NCBI GenBank assembly: GCA_902805775.1
Contig: CADCUB010000018.1
Span: forward strand, 1-53,358
DNA: 53,358 nt
Direction: 5' to 3'
DNA from: an uncultured Frankineae bacterium
Lineage (GTDB): Bacteria; Actinomycetota; Actinomycetes; Mycobacteriales; SCTD01
In this document: piece after piece, positions 26,706 to 35,060 of the stretch
Position numbering within the stretch: the stretch's first letter is position 1
Layout: the number at the start of each line of letters is the position of its first letter
Notes under the pieces: model-generated
Databases searched by the model: none
The model's input: only the letters and a program-made list of their open reading frames with translations
What the model was told of the DNA's origin: nothing
Made by a program: the position numbers and the translations under genes

Positions 26706-26716
26706 GGGCGGTCTAA
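26522..26716 (+). pseudogene. istB: istB helper ATPase fragment (IS21 family)
   Basis: A GTG start overlaps the istA stop as in intact IS21 elements. About 48 codons match the IstB N-terminus (RDLTAEVAFLTRALKPPTLRDCVQRLAERARDEGWS). A probable one-base deletion near 26660 shifts the continuation (KDFLGQRLA) to another frame, and nothing of the AAA+ ATPase core (Walker motifs) remains. Confidence 0.75.
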
Positions 26717-26754
26717 GAGGCACCGGGGTGTTCCGACGGCCCTGTGCCGGGCCG

Positions 26755-26973
26755 CTAGCGGTGGTCCACCCGCTTCTTGCGGGAGACGGCCCGCCAGACC
26801 AGGGCGACCACCACGCTGACGACGGCCAGGACCACGAGCACGATGGGGAAGCCCACCGCCGGGCTGTCGTCGGCCGCACCCTCACGGGTGGCCAGCGCGA
26901 TGAGGACCAGGAACAGGGTCAGGCATCCTGCGAAGACGGCGGCGGGGACAAGGAGGCGCCGGTTGTTGTTCAT
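26755..26973 (-). CDS. small two-helix membrane protein, function unknown
   Basis: A 72-residue protein: MNNNRRLLVPAAVFAG leads into a first transmembrane helix, a short acidic loop (REGAADDSPAVG), a second helix (FPIVLVVLAVVSVVVALVW) and a basic tail (SRKKRVDHR). It follows the qcrB terminator on the same strand, so it is probably separately transcribed or reached by read-through. I do not recognise the family; a link with the respiratory complex is only suggested by position. Confidence 0.6.
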   Translation of the reverse strand: MNNNRRLLVPAAVFAGCLTLFLVLIALATREGAADDSPAVGFPIVLVVLAVVSVVVALVWRAVSRKKRVDHR

Positions 26974-27019
26974 GCCGGAGTCGTACCCGTCGCGTCCGGC
27001 GGGTACGCCGGCGGCAGCA

Positions 27020-27060
27020 CGACGAGGGCCCCGTCCAGGAGCTGGACGGGGCCCTCGTCG
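27020..27060 (-). terminator. very strong hairpin terminator of the ctaE-qcrCAB operon
   Basis: Perfect 18-bp stem (27020-27037 with 27043-27060) and a 5-nt loop, 12 bases after the qcrB stop on the minus strand. Confidence 0.9.
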
Positions 27061-27072
27061 GTGCGGGTGGGG

Positions 27073-28728
27073 CTACTGCTCCGGCGGAGCCGGCTTGCCG
27101 CTGCGCTCGAGCTCGGGCATGGCCGCCTCGGGTCGGGGAGCGGACGTGTCGGACGGCCCGCTGCGCCGCTTGGCGCGGAAGAAGCCCGGCACCCGCTCGG
27201 GAGCGCCCTCGACCACGTGCTGATCGCCGTACCCGGGGCCCTTGGGCTTGCCCTCCTCGCCGTGGGCGGTCGCGCCCTCGAGCTGGGGACGGTCGGACTC
27301 GACCCCCGTGAGGGCGATGCGGTAGACCGCCGGCAGCGGGACGGTCTCCTCGACGAACTCGCCGTTGGGCAGGCGTCGGATGGTGCCCGACTCGATGCCG
27401 TGGTGGACCAGCTCGTCGTCGCTGCGCTGGAGCGCCAGGCAGGCCCGCTTGGTGACGAAGTAGGCCACCGGCGGCAGCACGAACAGCGACACCCGCAGCA
27501 CCCACGACATCGAGATGATGTCGAGGTGGAAGACCGACGCGATGACGTCGTTGCCGCCGGCGATCATGAGGACCAGGTAGAACGTGATCGACATCGCGCC
27601 GATGGCGGTGCGGACCGGGACGTCGCGCGGGCGGTCGAGCAGGTTGTGGTAGTCCCGGTCACCCGTGAAGCGGGCCTCGAGGAACGGGTAGAGCGCGAGC
27701 AGCGTGAACAGGATGCCCGGCAGGACGACCGTCGGGATCATGACGTTCAGCGGCACGGTGTAGCCGAAGCCGGCGATCTCCCAGTTGGGCATCAGCCGGG
27801 TCGAGCCGTCGAGGAAGCCGACGTACCAGTCGGGCTGCGAGCCGGCCGACACCTGAGAGGCGTCGTACGGGCCGTACAGCCAGATGGGGTTGATCTGGGC
27901 CAGGCCGCCCAGCGCCGCCAGGACGGCGAACACCAGCATGAAGAAGCCACCGGCCTTGGCGGCGTAGGTCGGGAACAGCCGGGAGCCGACGACGTTGTCC
28001 TCGGTCCGCCCGGGACCGGCGAACTGGGTGTGCTTCTGGTACCAGATCATCATCATGTGGAAGGTGATCAGGCCCAGGATCAGGCCGGGCAGGAGCAGGA
28101 TGTGCGCCGAGTAGAGGCGGTCGAGGATCGCGACGCCGGGGTACTCGCCGCCGAAGACGAGGAACGCCGTCCACGTGCCGACGACCGGGATCGACAGCGC
28201 GATGGAGTAGGCGATCCGGGCTCCCGTGCCGGACAGCAGGTCGTCCGGGAGGGAGTAGCCGGCGAAGCCCTCGGCGATGCCGAGCACCAGCAGCGCGACG
28301 CCGATGATCCAGTTGAGCTCGCGCGGCTTGCGGAAGGCCCCGGTGAAGTAGACGCGCATGAGGTGCACGACGATGGAGGCCATGAACAGCAGGGCGGCCC
28401 AGTGGTGGATCTGCCGCATGATCAGGCCGCCGCGCACGTCGAAGCTGATGTCCAGCGTCGACGCGTAGGCCTGCGACATGGTGACGCCCTTGAGCGGGAC
28501 GTAGCTGCCGTCGTAGACGACCTCGGTCAGCGAGGGCGTGTAGAAGAACGACAGGTAGGTGCCGGTCAGCAGCAGGATGATGAAGGTGAACAGGGCGATC
28601 TCGCCCAGCATGAAGGACCAGTGGTCCGGAAACACCTTGTTCAGGCTGCGACGCACGAAGTTGGAGCTGCCGAGCCGGTCGTCGACCCACACCGCGCCGG
28701 CGTCGGTCCCCTTCGAGAGAAGGCTCAT
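27073..28728 (-). CDS. qcrB: cytochrome bc1 complex cytochrome b subunit (QcrB)
   Basis: The 551-residue membrane subunit of the menaquinol:cytochrome c reductase. It has the haem-ligand helices (MRQIHHWAALLFMASIVVHLMRVYFTGAFRKPRELNW, read in pieces around residues 100-136), the quinone-site PDW-like PDWYVGFLDG, and GYSLPDDLLSGTG. The C-terminus extends about 100 residues beyond the last helix as a charged, Gly/Pro-rich tail, typical of actinobacterial QcrB. The ATG at 28728 overlaps the qcrA stop by ATGA. Last gene of the ctaE-qcrC-qcrA-qcrB operon. Confidence 0.97.
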   Translation of the reverse strand: MSLLSKGTDAGAVWVDDRLGSSNFVRRSLNKVFPDHWSFMLGEIALFTFIILLLTGTYLSFFYTPSLTEVVYDGSYVPLKGVTMSQAYASTLDISFDVRGGLIMRQIHHWAALLFMASIVVHLMRVYFTGAFRKPRELNWIIGVALLVLGIAEGFAGYSLPDDLLSGTGARIAYSIALSIPVVGTWTAFLVFGGEYPGVAILDRLYSAHILLLPGLILGLITFHMMMIWYQKHTQFAGPGRTEDNVVGSRLFPTYAAKAGGFFMLVFAVLAALGGLAQINPIWLYGPYDASQVSAGSQPDWYVGFLDGSTRLMPNWEIAGFGYTVPLNVMIPTVVLPGILFTLLALYPFLEARFTGDRDYHNLLDRPRDVPVRTAIGAMSITFYLVLMIAGGNDVIASVFHLDIISMSWVLRVSLFVLPPVAYFVTKRACLALQRSDDELVHHGIESGTIRRLPNGEFVEETVPLPAVYRIALTGVESDRPQLEGATAHGEEGKPKGPGYGDQHVVEGAPERVPGFFRAKRRSGPSDTSAPRPEAAMPELERSGKPAPPEQ

Positions 28729-29903
28729 GTGTCGCGCTCCCAGTAGCTCGGGCCGACGGCTTCGGAGTAGTCGCCCTGTGCCACGAAGTATCCCTCGTCG
28801 TCCAGGCTGATCGCCAGTTGGGGCAGCGGGCGCGCGGCCGGTCCGAAGACCACCTTGCAGCCGTCGTTGGCGGCGAACGTCGACTGGTGGCACGGGCAGA
28901 ACAGGTGGTGGGTCTGCTGCTCGTAGAGCTTGACCGGGCAGCCCAGGTGGGTGCAGACGCTCGAGTAGGCGATGTGGCCGTCGATCGACCAGTCCTCCCG
29001 GCCCTCGACCACCTGCAGCTCCTCCGGGCGCATGCGGATGAGCAGCGTCGGCGAGTCGGCGATCTTGGTCCCGTGCTCGACGTCGGGGAAGACGCTCTCG
29101 ATCGAGCCGATCGACAGGTCGCCCAGCCGGACCGGGGTGCCGTTCTGGCGGATCAGCCGGACGCCCTTCTTCCAGGCGGTCGTCGCGAGCACCCGCTCCT
29201 TGTGCTGGTAGGGCCCGAGGCCGAACAGGAACGGCACCGGCAGCAGGGCCAGCGAACCCGCCCCGAGCAGCACCGTGTTGCGCAGCAGCGAGCGGCGGGC
29301 GATGCCGGTCTCCTCCAGGCCCTTCTTCAGCGCCTCCGCGGTGGCGCCCCGCTCGTCCTTGTCGGAGCCGAACGGGTGGCGCTCCTGCACGGCCTCCTCG
29401 TCGACCATCAGCAGCTTGGCCCACAGGACGGCCCCGGCCCCGACGCCGCCGAGCGCGAGCGCCATGAAGGTGCCCAGCAACGGCGTGTAGAGGTAGCGGG
29501 TCGAGGAGGTGTACTCGTGCGGCACCAGGAAGAACGTCGCGACGAAGCCCACGACGCCGAGGAACGACAGCAGGAACAGCGCCGCGACCTTGCGCTCGGC
29601 TGCCTTGGCGTCCTCGGGTCCCAGCGGGTGCTTGCGCCCGGCGAGCTCCTCCGTGGCGACAGGCGGGCTGCTGCTGTCGTACTGCGACTCGCCGCGTCCG
29701 TGGCCCTGCAGCGCCGCGGCGCTGTCGGTCTGCTGGAAGCCGTTCTCGTGCAGGTCGCTGGTGCGGGTGTCGCCGGGCCCGCTCGCCTGGTCGCTCGTCC
29801 GTGGGCTCGACAGGCGGTCACGGATCGAGCCGGCGGCCTGGGCGGAGGTCTGGCCGGTGGGCGGGGACGGCTGCTGGCCGCCCGTGTTGCCGGGTGTGCT
29901 CAT
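28725..29903 (-). CDS. qcrA: Rieske iron-sulfur subunit of the bc1 complex (QcrA)
   Basis: A 392-residue protein that moves electrons from menaquinol to QcrC. About 95 N-terminal residues are disordered and polar, followed by three predicted transmembrane helices (the actinobacterial arrangement). The Rieske domain's cluster ligands are CTHLGCPVK and CPCHQSTF. The ATG at 29903 was preferred over a GTG 18 bases upstream because it overlaps the qcrC stop in the ATGA manner used throughout this operon. Confidence 0.96.
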   Translation of the reverse strand: MSTPGNTGGQQPSPPTGQTSAQAAGSIRDRLSSPRTSDQASGPGDTRTSDLHENGFQQTDSAAALQGHGRGESQYDSSSPPVATEELAGRKHPLGPEDAKAAERKVAALFLLSFLGVVGFVATFFLVPHEYTSSTRYLYTPLLGTFMALALGGVGAGAVLWAKLLMVDEEAVQERHPFGSDKDERGATAEALKKGLEETGIARRSLLRNTVLLGAGSLALLPVPFLFGLGPYQHKERVLATTAWKKGVRLIRQNGTPVRLGDLSIGSIESVFPDVEHGTKIADSPTLLIRMRPEELQVVEGREDWSIDGHIAYSSVCTHLGCPVKLYEQQTHHLFCPCHQSTFAANDGCKVVFGPAARPLPQLAISLDDEGYFVAQGDYSEAVGPSYWERDT

Positions 29904-30733
29904 GAGCGTGCACCGATCCACAGGGTCAGGCCGACGAGGGCGGTGATGCCGACGACCCAGACCACCAGGCCTTCGGAGATGGGGCCGTAGCGGCCGAGGT
30001 CGGCGCCTCCGACGTCGCCGGACTCGGCCAGGAAGCGCACGTAGCGGGTGATCGCCTTCTTCTCCTCCTCGGTCAGCTGGGCGTCGCTGTAGCGAGGCAT
30101 GCTCTCCGGACCGTGCTGCATCGCGGAGTAGACGACGCGGGCGCTGGCCGGGGTGAGCTCGGGGGCGTACTTGCCGTACGTCAGGGCGCCGCCCGAGCCG
30201 GCGAAGTTGTGGCAGGACGCGCAGTTGGTGCGGAACAGCGCGCCCCCGAGCTGCAGGTCACCGTCGGTCAGGTCGCCCTCGGGCAGCTGCGGGCCACCGC
30301 CGTTGGCCTGGATGTAGGCGGCCAGCGCGTCGATCTCCTCGATCGAGTAGCGCGGCTTCTTGCGCGGCGCCTGCTGCACCCCGGCGTGCAGCGGCATGCG
30401 GCCGCTCTCCACCTGGAACACGACGGCGGAGGCGCCGACGCCGATGAGGGACGGGCCACCGGCGCCGCCCTGCAGGTCCAGGCCGTGGCAGGTCGAGCAG
30501 CCGTTCAGGTAGAGCTGGCGCCCCTCCTCCACCTGCATGGACTGGTTGGCCGGCTCCTGCTGCTCCTGCTCCTGCTCCTGCGCCAGGCTCTGCGGGGCCA
30601 GCAGGACCGCGTAGACGGCGCCGAGGGCCGCCAGGGCCATCAGCACCACGCCGTAGCTGCTCGCCCTCTTGCGGCGGCGAAGTGCGGTCTTCTGCACGGA
30701 GGTCCCCTGCTCGGAGGTGCGACGAGTGGTCAT
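29900..30733 (-). CDS. qcrC: di-haem cytochrome c subunit of the bc1 complex (QcrC)
   Basis: A 277-residue membrane protein with two cytochrome c domains, which passes electrons directly to CuA without a soluble cytochrome c. An N-terminal helix ([18 protein letters not shown]) follows a basic segment. The haem-binding motifs are CSTCH and CASCH, and axial methionines occur near SGRMPLH and [10 protein letters not shown]-terminal helix ([20 protein letters not shown]) anchors it. The Glu/Gln repeat ([10 protein letters not shown]) after the first helix is notable. ATGA overlap with ctaE. Confidence 0.97.
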   Translation of the reverse strand: MTTRRTSEQGTSVQKTALRRRKRASSYGVVLMALAALGAVYAVLLAPQSLAQEQEQEQQEPANQSMQVEEGRQLYLNGCSTCHGLDLQGGAGGPSLIGVGASAVVFQVESGRMPLHAGVQQAPRKKPRYSIEEIDALAAYIQANGGGPQLPEGDLTDGDLQLGGALFRTNCASCHNFAGSGGALTYGKYAPELTPASARVVYSAMQHGPESMPRYSDAQLTEEEKKAITRYVRFLAESGDVGGADLGRYGPISEGLVVWVVGITALVGLTLWIGARS

Positions 30734-31338
30734 CGGATGATGTAGATCGCGGCGAACAGCCCGATCCACACGACGTCGACGAAGTGCCAGTAGTAGGACA
30801 CGACGATGGCGCTGGTCGCCTTCTCGGGCGAGAAGCGGCCGATCGTCGAGCGCATCAGGACGATGACGAAGGCGAGCAGGCCGCCGATGACGTGCAGGCC
30901 GTGGAACCCCGTCGTGAGGTAGAAGACCGATCCGTACGGCGAGGACGCGATCGTCGTGCCCTCGTGGACGAGCTCGGTGTACTCGTAGATCTGCCCGCCG
31001 ACGAAGACGGTGCCCATGGCCAGGGTCAGGACGAACCAGCGGCGCAGGCCGTAGACGTCGCCGCGCTCCGCGGCGAAGACGCCGAGCTGGCAGGTGATCG
31101 AGGACAGCACCAGGATCACCGTGAAGAACAGCGAGTACCAGACGTTGAGGACCTCGTTGGCCTCGTCCCACCGCTCCTGCCCGGTCACCGAGCGGATCGT
31201 GAAGTACATCGCGAACAGGGCCGCGAAGAACATGAGCTCCGAGGCCAGCCACACGATGGTCCCGACGCTCACCATGTTCGGTCGGGTCAGCGAGCCGTGG
31301 GCCGGCAGCTTCTGGAGAGCAGGGGCGGCAGTCGTCAC
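30730..31338 (-). CDS. ctaE: cytochrome c oxidase subunit III (CtaE)
   Basis: A 202-residue membrane subunit of the aa3 oxidase with five helices. It has [17 protein letters not shown], the [14 protein letters not shown] segment, [16 protein letters not shown] and a C-terminal [19 protein letters not shown], all typical. It opens the operon, so oxidase subunit III is encoded apart from CtaC-CtaD-CtaF but with the bc complex, as in other actinomycetes. GTG start at 31338; a CATGAT -10-like element lies 6 nt upstream. Confidence 0.96.
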   Translation of the reverse strand: MTTAAPALQKLPAHGSLTRPNMVSVGTIVWLASELMFFAALFAMYFTIRSVTGQERWDEANEVLNVWYSLFFTVILVLSSITCQLGVFAAERGDVYGLRRWFVLTLAMGTVFVGGQIYEYTELVHEGTTIASSPYGSVFYLTTGFHGLHVIGGLLAFVIVLMRSTIGRFSPEKATSAIVVSYYWHFVDVVWIGLFAAIYIIR

Positions 31339-31344
31339 GCGAGC

Positions 31345-31350
31345 ATCATG
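31345..31350 (-). promoter_or_regulatory. possible -10 element CATGAT for ctaE
   Basis: Minus-strand CATGAT lies 6 nt from the GTG start of ctaE. It departs from TANNNT at the first position, so support is moderate. No other hexamer was seen in the 86-bp divergent region for this direction. Confidence 0.35.
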
Positions 31351-31412
31351 GCAGCCAGGAGCGGCCGCTACCACGCGGGGGCGCCCGCCGCGCCGGGGTG
31401 CCCCGACGGGCC

Positions 31413-31418
31413 TAGCCT
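31413..31418 (+). promoter_or_regulatory. -10 hexamer TAGCCT for the CtaG-like gene (leaderless)
   Basis: TAGCCT ends 6 nt before the GTG at 31425, so the transcript should begin at the start codon. Confidence 0.6.
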
Positions 31419-31424
31419 GAGGGG

Positions 31425-32405
31425 GTGGTCGCCGCCCTCCTGACGCTCTCTCCGGCGTCCTCCGCCACCCTGCTGGCCCACCGCGACGGGCTGCCCGAGT
31501 TCGGCGCCTGGACCGTCGTCACGCAGGCCCGTCCGCAGGCGCTGCCGCTGCTGCTCGTGCTGGTCCCCGCCGGGCTGTACCTGCTCGGCGCGCGCCGGCT
31601 GCGCGCGCGCGGCGACCGGTGGCCCGTGGGCCGCAGCCTGTCGTTCCTGGTGGGCGGACTCGGCACGATCGCGGTCGCGACCATGTCCGGGCTGGCGGCC
31701 TACGACGCCAGCCTGTTCTCGGCGCACATGGTCCAGCACATGCTGCTGGCGATGGTGGCTCCGGTGTTCCTGGCCCTGGGGGCGCCGATCACGCTGGCGC
31801 TGCGCACGCTGCCGCTGCGCCCCCGGCGCGTGCTGCTCGCCGTGCTGCACTCGCGGGTCGCGGCGCTGCTCAGCCACCCGCTGGTCCCGTGGCTGCTGTT
31901 CGTCGCCAGCCCGTTCGCGCTGTACTTCACCGGCTGGTACGAGGCGACGCTGGACGACCGGCTGCTGCACGAGCTGCTGCACGTGCACTTCCTGCTCGTC
32001 GGCTCGCTGTTCTTCTGGCCGCTGCTGGGCATCGACCCGGTGCCCGGGCGCTCGGGCCACCCGTTCCGGATGCTGCTCGTGGCCGCGACGCTGCCCTTCC
32101 ACGCCTTCCTGGGCGTGGCCATCATGAGCGTCGAGCCGGACGGCCGCGGCCTGCTCGCCGCCGACCACTACCTGCCGCTGCACGGGCTGGCCCAGTCGGT
32201 CTACCAGCAGCAGCTCGGGGGCGGGCTGCTGTGGGCCTCCGGCGACCTCGTGGGGCTGCTGTTCCTGGCCGTGCTGCTCGTGCAGTGGATGCGGGCCAGC
32301 GAGCGGGAGGCCGCGCGCGAGGACCGGCGGCTGGACCGCCTGGAGGCCGCGGAGCCGGGGCACTCCCGCCCGGCGGGCGTCGCCGCCCCGCACAGCACGG
32401 TCTGA
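31425..32405 (+). CDS. CtaG-type cytochrome c oxidase assembly membrane protein
   Basis: A 326-residue polytopic membrane protein of the caa3_CtaG family, thought to help deliver copper to cytochrome oxidase. His- and Met-bearing helices are seen: [48 protein letters not shown] and [12 protein letters not shown]. About seven to eight transmembrane helices are predicted, with a charged C-terminal tail. It is divergent from the ctaE-qcrCAB operon, which fits an oxidase assembly role. Confidence 0.87.
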   Translation: MVAALLTLSPASSATLLAHRDGLPEFGAWTVVTQARPQALPLLLVLVPAGLYLLGARRLRARGDRWPVGRSLSFLVGGLGTIAVATMSGLAAYDASLFSAHMVQHMLLAMVAPVFLALGAPITLALRTLPLRPRRVLLAVLHSRVAALLSHPLVPWLLFVASPFALYFTGWYEATLDDRLLHELLHVHFLLVGSLFFWPLLGIDPVPGRSGHPFRMLLVAATLPFHAFLGVAIMSVEPDGRGLLAADHYLPLHGLAQSVYQQQLGGGLLWASGDLVGLLFLAVLLVQWMRASEREAAREDRRLDRLEAAEPGHSRPAGVAAPHSTV

Positions 32406-32417
32406 CGGACGGCGCCG

Positions 32418-32855
32418 ATGGGACTGCTGGCGCGCCTGCGCCGCAGCCGCACGCCCGCGCCGGTGGTGCTGGACCCTGACGACCCGTCGCTCGTCGTGCT
32501 GGTCGAGGCCTTCGAGGCCGCGCGCGCCGACTCGGCCGTCCTGGCGGAGGCCGCGGCGCGGGGCGTCGAGCTCGAGCAGCCACTGCTCGTGCGCCACCAC
32601 CTCGTGGCGCTGCCGGACGCCCCGGCGGTCGCCCGGGCCGCCGAGCTGCTGGCCTTCGACGGCTACGCCGTGTCGACGCCGCAGACCGGTCCGCGCGGCC
32701 TGAGCGTGCTGGCCACGCGCACCCAGGTGCTCACGGCGCTGTCGGCCAGCCAGGAGCGCTCGCGGATGGCGGGGCTGGCCCAGCGGCTGGGCGGTGACGT
32801 CACCGGCTGGGACGCCCTCGGGCCCGGCCCGGCGGCGCCGGACGGCCCGTCCTGA
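32418..32855 (+). CDS. small soluble protein, possibly RraB-like
   Basis: A 145-residue protein starting MGLLARLRRSRTP. The stretch LLVRHHLVALPDAPAVARAAELLAFDGYAVSTP resembles the beta-alpha-beta core of RraB (ribonuclease E inhibitor)-type domains, but I judge this from pattern only. A helical region (LTALSASQERSRMAGLAQRLGG) follows. It starts 12 bases after the CtaG-like gene and is probably co-transcribed with it; a shared terminator follows. The RNase-related role is tentative. Confidence 0.65.
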   Translation: MGLLARLRRSRTPAPVVLDPDDPSLVVLVEAFEAARADSAVLAEAAARGVELEQPLLVRHHLVALPDAPAVARAAELLAFDGYAVSTPQTGPRGLSVLATRTQVLTALSASQERSRMAGLAQRLGGDVTGWDALGPGPAAPDGPS

Positions 32856-32872
32856 CGGTCCCGCACGCAGCA

Positions 32873-32905
32873 GGGGCGGGAGGTCCGCCGCGGACCTCCC
32901 GCCCC
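32873..32905. terminator. bidirectional hairpin terminator
   Basis: Perfect 14-bp stem (32873-32886 with 32892-32905), one more pair inside the 5-nt loop, then TT. It separates the convergent RraB-like gene and sugar permease gene. Confidence 0.85.
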
Positions 32906-32924
32906 TTCGCCGTGCCGGGAGTGC

Positions 32925-33899
32925 TCAGCCCTTGAGGCCGCCCGCGAGCAGGCCCCGGACGAAGTAGCGCTGCAGCGCGAGGAAGATGATCACCGGGACG
33001 ACGATCGAGATGAAGGCCCCCGACGTCAGGCGCTGGAACTCCTCGCCCCGGGTCCCGGCCAGCTCGGCCAGGCGCACGGTCAGCGGTGCCACCTGGGGAT
33101 TGCCGCCCGCGAAGATCAGCGCGACGAGCAGGTCGTTCCACACCCACAGGAACTGGAAGATCGCGAAGGATGCGAGCGCCGGGCCGATCAGCGGCAGGAC
33201 GATCTGGCGGAAGATCCGCGAGTGGCTGGCGCCGTCCATCCGCGCCGCCTCCATGAGCTCGCCCGGCAGCTCGGAGATGAAGTTGTGCAGCAGGAAGATG
33301 CCGATCGGCAGCGAGAAGCAGACGTGCGCGAACCACACGGTCGCGAAGCGCTGAGCACCGATGAGCTCCGGCGCCGGGATGATGTTCGTCTCGCCGATGC
33401 TGACGCCCTCGGAGAACAGGCGCAGCAGTGGGACGAGCGCCATCTGCAGCGGGACGATCTGCAGGGCGAAGATGCCGATGAAGACCCAGCTCGCTCCGCG
33501 GAAGGGGATCCACGCGATGGCGTACGCCGCGAACGCGGCCAGGGCGAGGGCGAACAGCACGGTCGGGACCGTGATGACGACGGAGTTCAGGAAGTAGCCG
33601 GCCAGCTGGCCGGATCCGGCGGAGGTGCTGAACAGCACCTCGCTGTAGTTGTCCAAGGTGACCGCGGGGTCGGTGAAGAAGTTCCACCAGCCGTTGGCCC
33701 GGATGTCGTTGGCCGGGCGGAACGAGGAGATGAACAGGCCGGCGGTCGGGACGGTCCAGAGCACTGCGATGACGACGGCCGTCACGGTCGCGAACCGGGA
33801 CGTCAGCTTCTTCTTCACCCGGCCGCTCATGGGCACGGCTGCGGGGGGCGCGACGGCGGCGCCGGACTGGGACGAGACCGGAGCGGCGGCGGTGGTCAT
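32925..33899 (-). CDS. carbohydrate ABC transporter permease (MalG type)
   Basis: A 324-residue inner-membrane permease with six predicted helices, preceded by a 40-residue Ala/Pro-rich cytoplasmic tail. The EAA loop that contacts the ATPase is ELMEAARMDGASHSRIFRQIVLPLIGP. It is the second permease of a binding-protein-dependent sugar importer and overlaps the first by ATGA. Sequence style is close to alpha-glucoside (Agl) systems, but the substrate is not decided. Confidence 0.92.
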   Translation of the reverse strand: MTTAAAPVSSQSGAAVAPPAAVPMSGRVKKKLTSRFATVTAVVIAVLWTVPTAGLFISSFRPANDIRANGWWNFFTDPAVTLDNYSEVLFSTSAGSGQLAGYFLNSVVITVPTVLFALALAAFAAYAIAWIPFRGASWVFIGIFALQIVPLQMALVPLLRLFSEGVSIGETNIIPAPELIGAQRFATVWFAHVCFSLPIGIFLLHNFISELPGELMEAARMDGASHSRIFRQIVLPLIGPALASFAIFQFLWVWNDLLVALIFAGGNPQVAPLTVRLAELAGTRGEEFQRLTSGAFISIVVPVIIFLALQRYFVRGLLAGGLKG

Positions 33900-34864
33900 C
33901 GGATCTCCCTCTGGGAGCGCAGGACGCCGACCTGGTAGACGACGATGGGCAGGACGAGGACGAAGAGCAGGACCGCGAGCGCAGAGCCCTTGCCGACCTC
34001 GCCGAAGACGAAGGCCTGGTCGTACAGCGCGGTGGCCACGACGCCGGTCTCGAACTGACCCCCGGTGGTCGTGCGCACGATGTCGAAGGCCTTGAGCGTC
34101 GTGATCGTGATGGTGACCATGACGACGACGACCGCGGGCCGGATGCTGGGCAGCGTCACGTTGCGGAACATCTGCCAGGCGTTGACCCCGTCGAGCCGCG
34201 CGGCCTCGATGACGTCCGCCGAGACGGCCTTGATGGCCGCCGACAGGATCACCATCGCGAAGCCGGCCTGGATCCAGATGAGGATCACGATGAGGAACAG
34301 CGTGTTCCAGGGCGGGTCCTGCAGGAAGCGGTAGGGCTCGAGGCCCACGAGGACCAGCAGCTGGTTGGCCAGGCCGATCTGGTTGTCGTCGGCCGGCCGG
34401 ACCGTGTAGACGAACTTCCAGATGATGCTGGCGCCGACCAGCGAGATCGCCATCGGCATGAAGACCAGCGCCTTGGCGAAGGCCTCTCCTCGCGCCTTGT
34501 CGATCACGATGGCGTACAGCAGGCCGACCGTGGTGGCCAGCGTCGGGACCAGGACGACCCACGCGGCGGTGTTGAGCAGGATGCGCCGGCTGTCGCCGTT
34601 GGTGAACATCCAGGCGTAGTTGTCCAGGCCGACCCAGGTGTCGGAGAACGGGCCCTTGAACGACAGGATCACGGTGCGGATCGCCGGGATCAGCAGACCG
34701 ACCGCCAGCAGGAGGAGCGCGGGGGCGAGGAAGGCGACGAGCTGCACCTTCTCGCGACCGCGCTTGGGGGCCCGGTCGACGACCAGCAGCAGGATCCCGA
34801 CGACGGCGAAGAAGGCGATGATGCCGTACATCAGCATCAGCAGCTTGGGTTGGGTCTCGTTCAA
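33896..34864 (-). CDS. carbohydrate ABC transporter permease (MalF type)
   Basis: A 322-residue permease. Its first helix (LLMLMYGIIAFFAVVGILLLVV) is an extra N-terminal segment, followed by the six-helix transporter core. The EAA motif is VIEAARLDGVNAWQMFRNVTLPSIRP. The best start is TTG at 34864, giving MNETQPKLLMLMYG; in-frame ATGs slightly downstream would cut into the first helix. It lies downstream of the binding-protein gene behind a hairpin, as in other sugar operons. Confidence 0.9.
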   Translation of the reverse strand: MNETQPKLLMLMYGIIAFFAVVGILLLVVDRAPKRGREKVQLVAFLAPALLLLAVGLLIPAIRTVILSFKGPFSDTWVGLDNYAWMFTNGDSRRILLNTAAWVVLVPTLATTVGLLYAIVIDKARGEAFAKALVFMPMAISLVGASIIWKFVYTVRPADDNQIGLANQLLVLVGLEPYRFLQDPPWNTLFLIVILIWIQAGFAMVILSAAIKAVSADVIEAARLDGVNAWQMFRNVTLPSIRPAVVVVMVTITITTLKAFDIVRTTTGGQFETGVVATALYDQAFVFGEVGKGSALAVLLFVLVLPIVVYQVGVLRSQREIR

Positions 34865-34913
34865 CGGACGGCTCCGGGGGCGGGGAGGGCGAGGCGGGGC
34901 GGGGAGGACGGCG

Positions 34914-34947
34914 CCGGCCCGGCAGCAGCACGCTGCTGCCGGGCCGG
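34914..34947 (-). terminator. intercistronic hairpin between binding-protein and permease genes
   Basis: Perfect 15-bp stem (about 34914-34928 with 34933-34947) and a CACG loop in the 196-bp gap. Such hairpins partly stop transcription or protect the upstream mRNA, so that binding protein exceeds permease. The rest of the gap is GC-rich without visible genes. Confidence 0.75.
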
Positions 34948-35060
34948 GAGGTGCTCAGGCCCGCGACCGCGGACCGTCGGACGGCGGGCGAGGGGCCGGG
35001 TCCCGGACGTCCACGTCCCGCGGAGGCGGAGCGAGGACGCCGGAACCCGGCCGGGAGGCA

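Noticed and set aside
26464..28746. Plus-strand open frame opposite qcrB
   Set aside because: Its translation is low-complexity and without homology pattern, while qcrB on the minus strand is unmistakable.
29904..29921. GTG at 29921 as the qcrA start
   Set aside because: The ATG at 29903 has the ATGA overlap with qcrC seen at every other junction of the operon.
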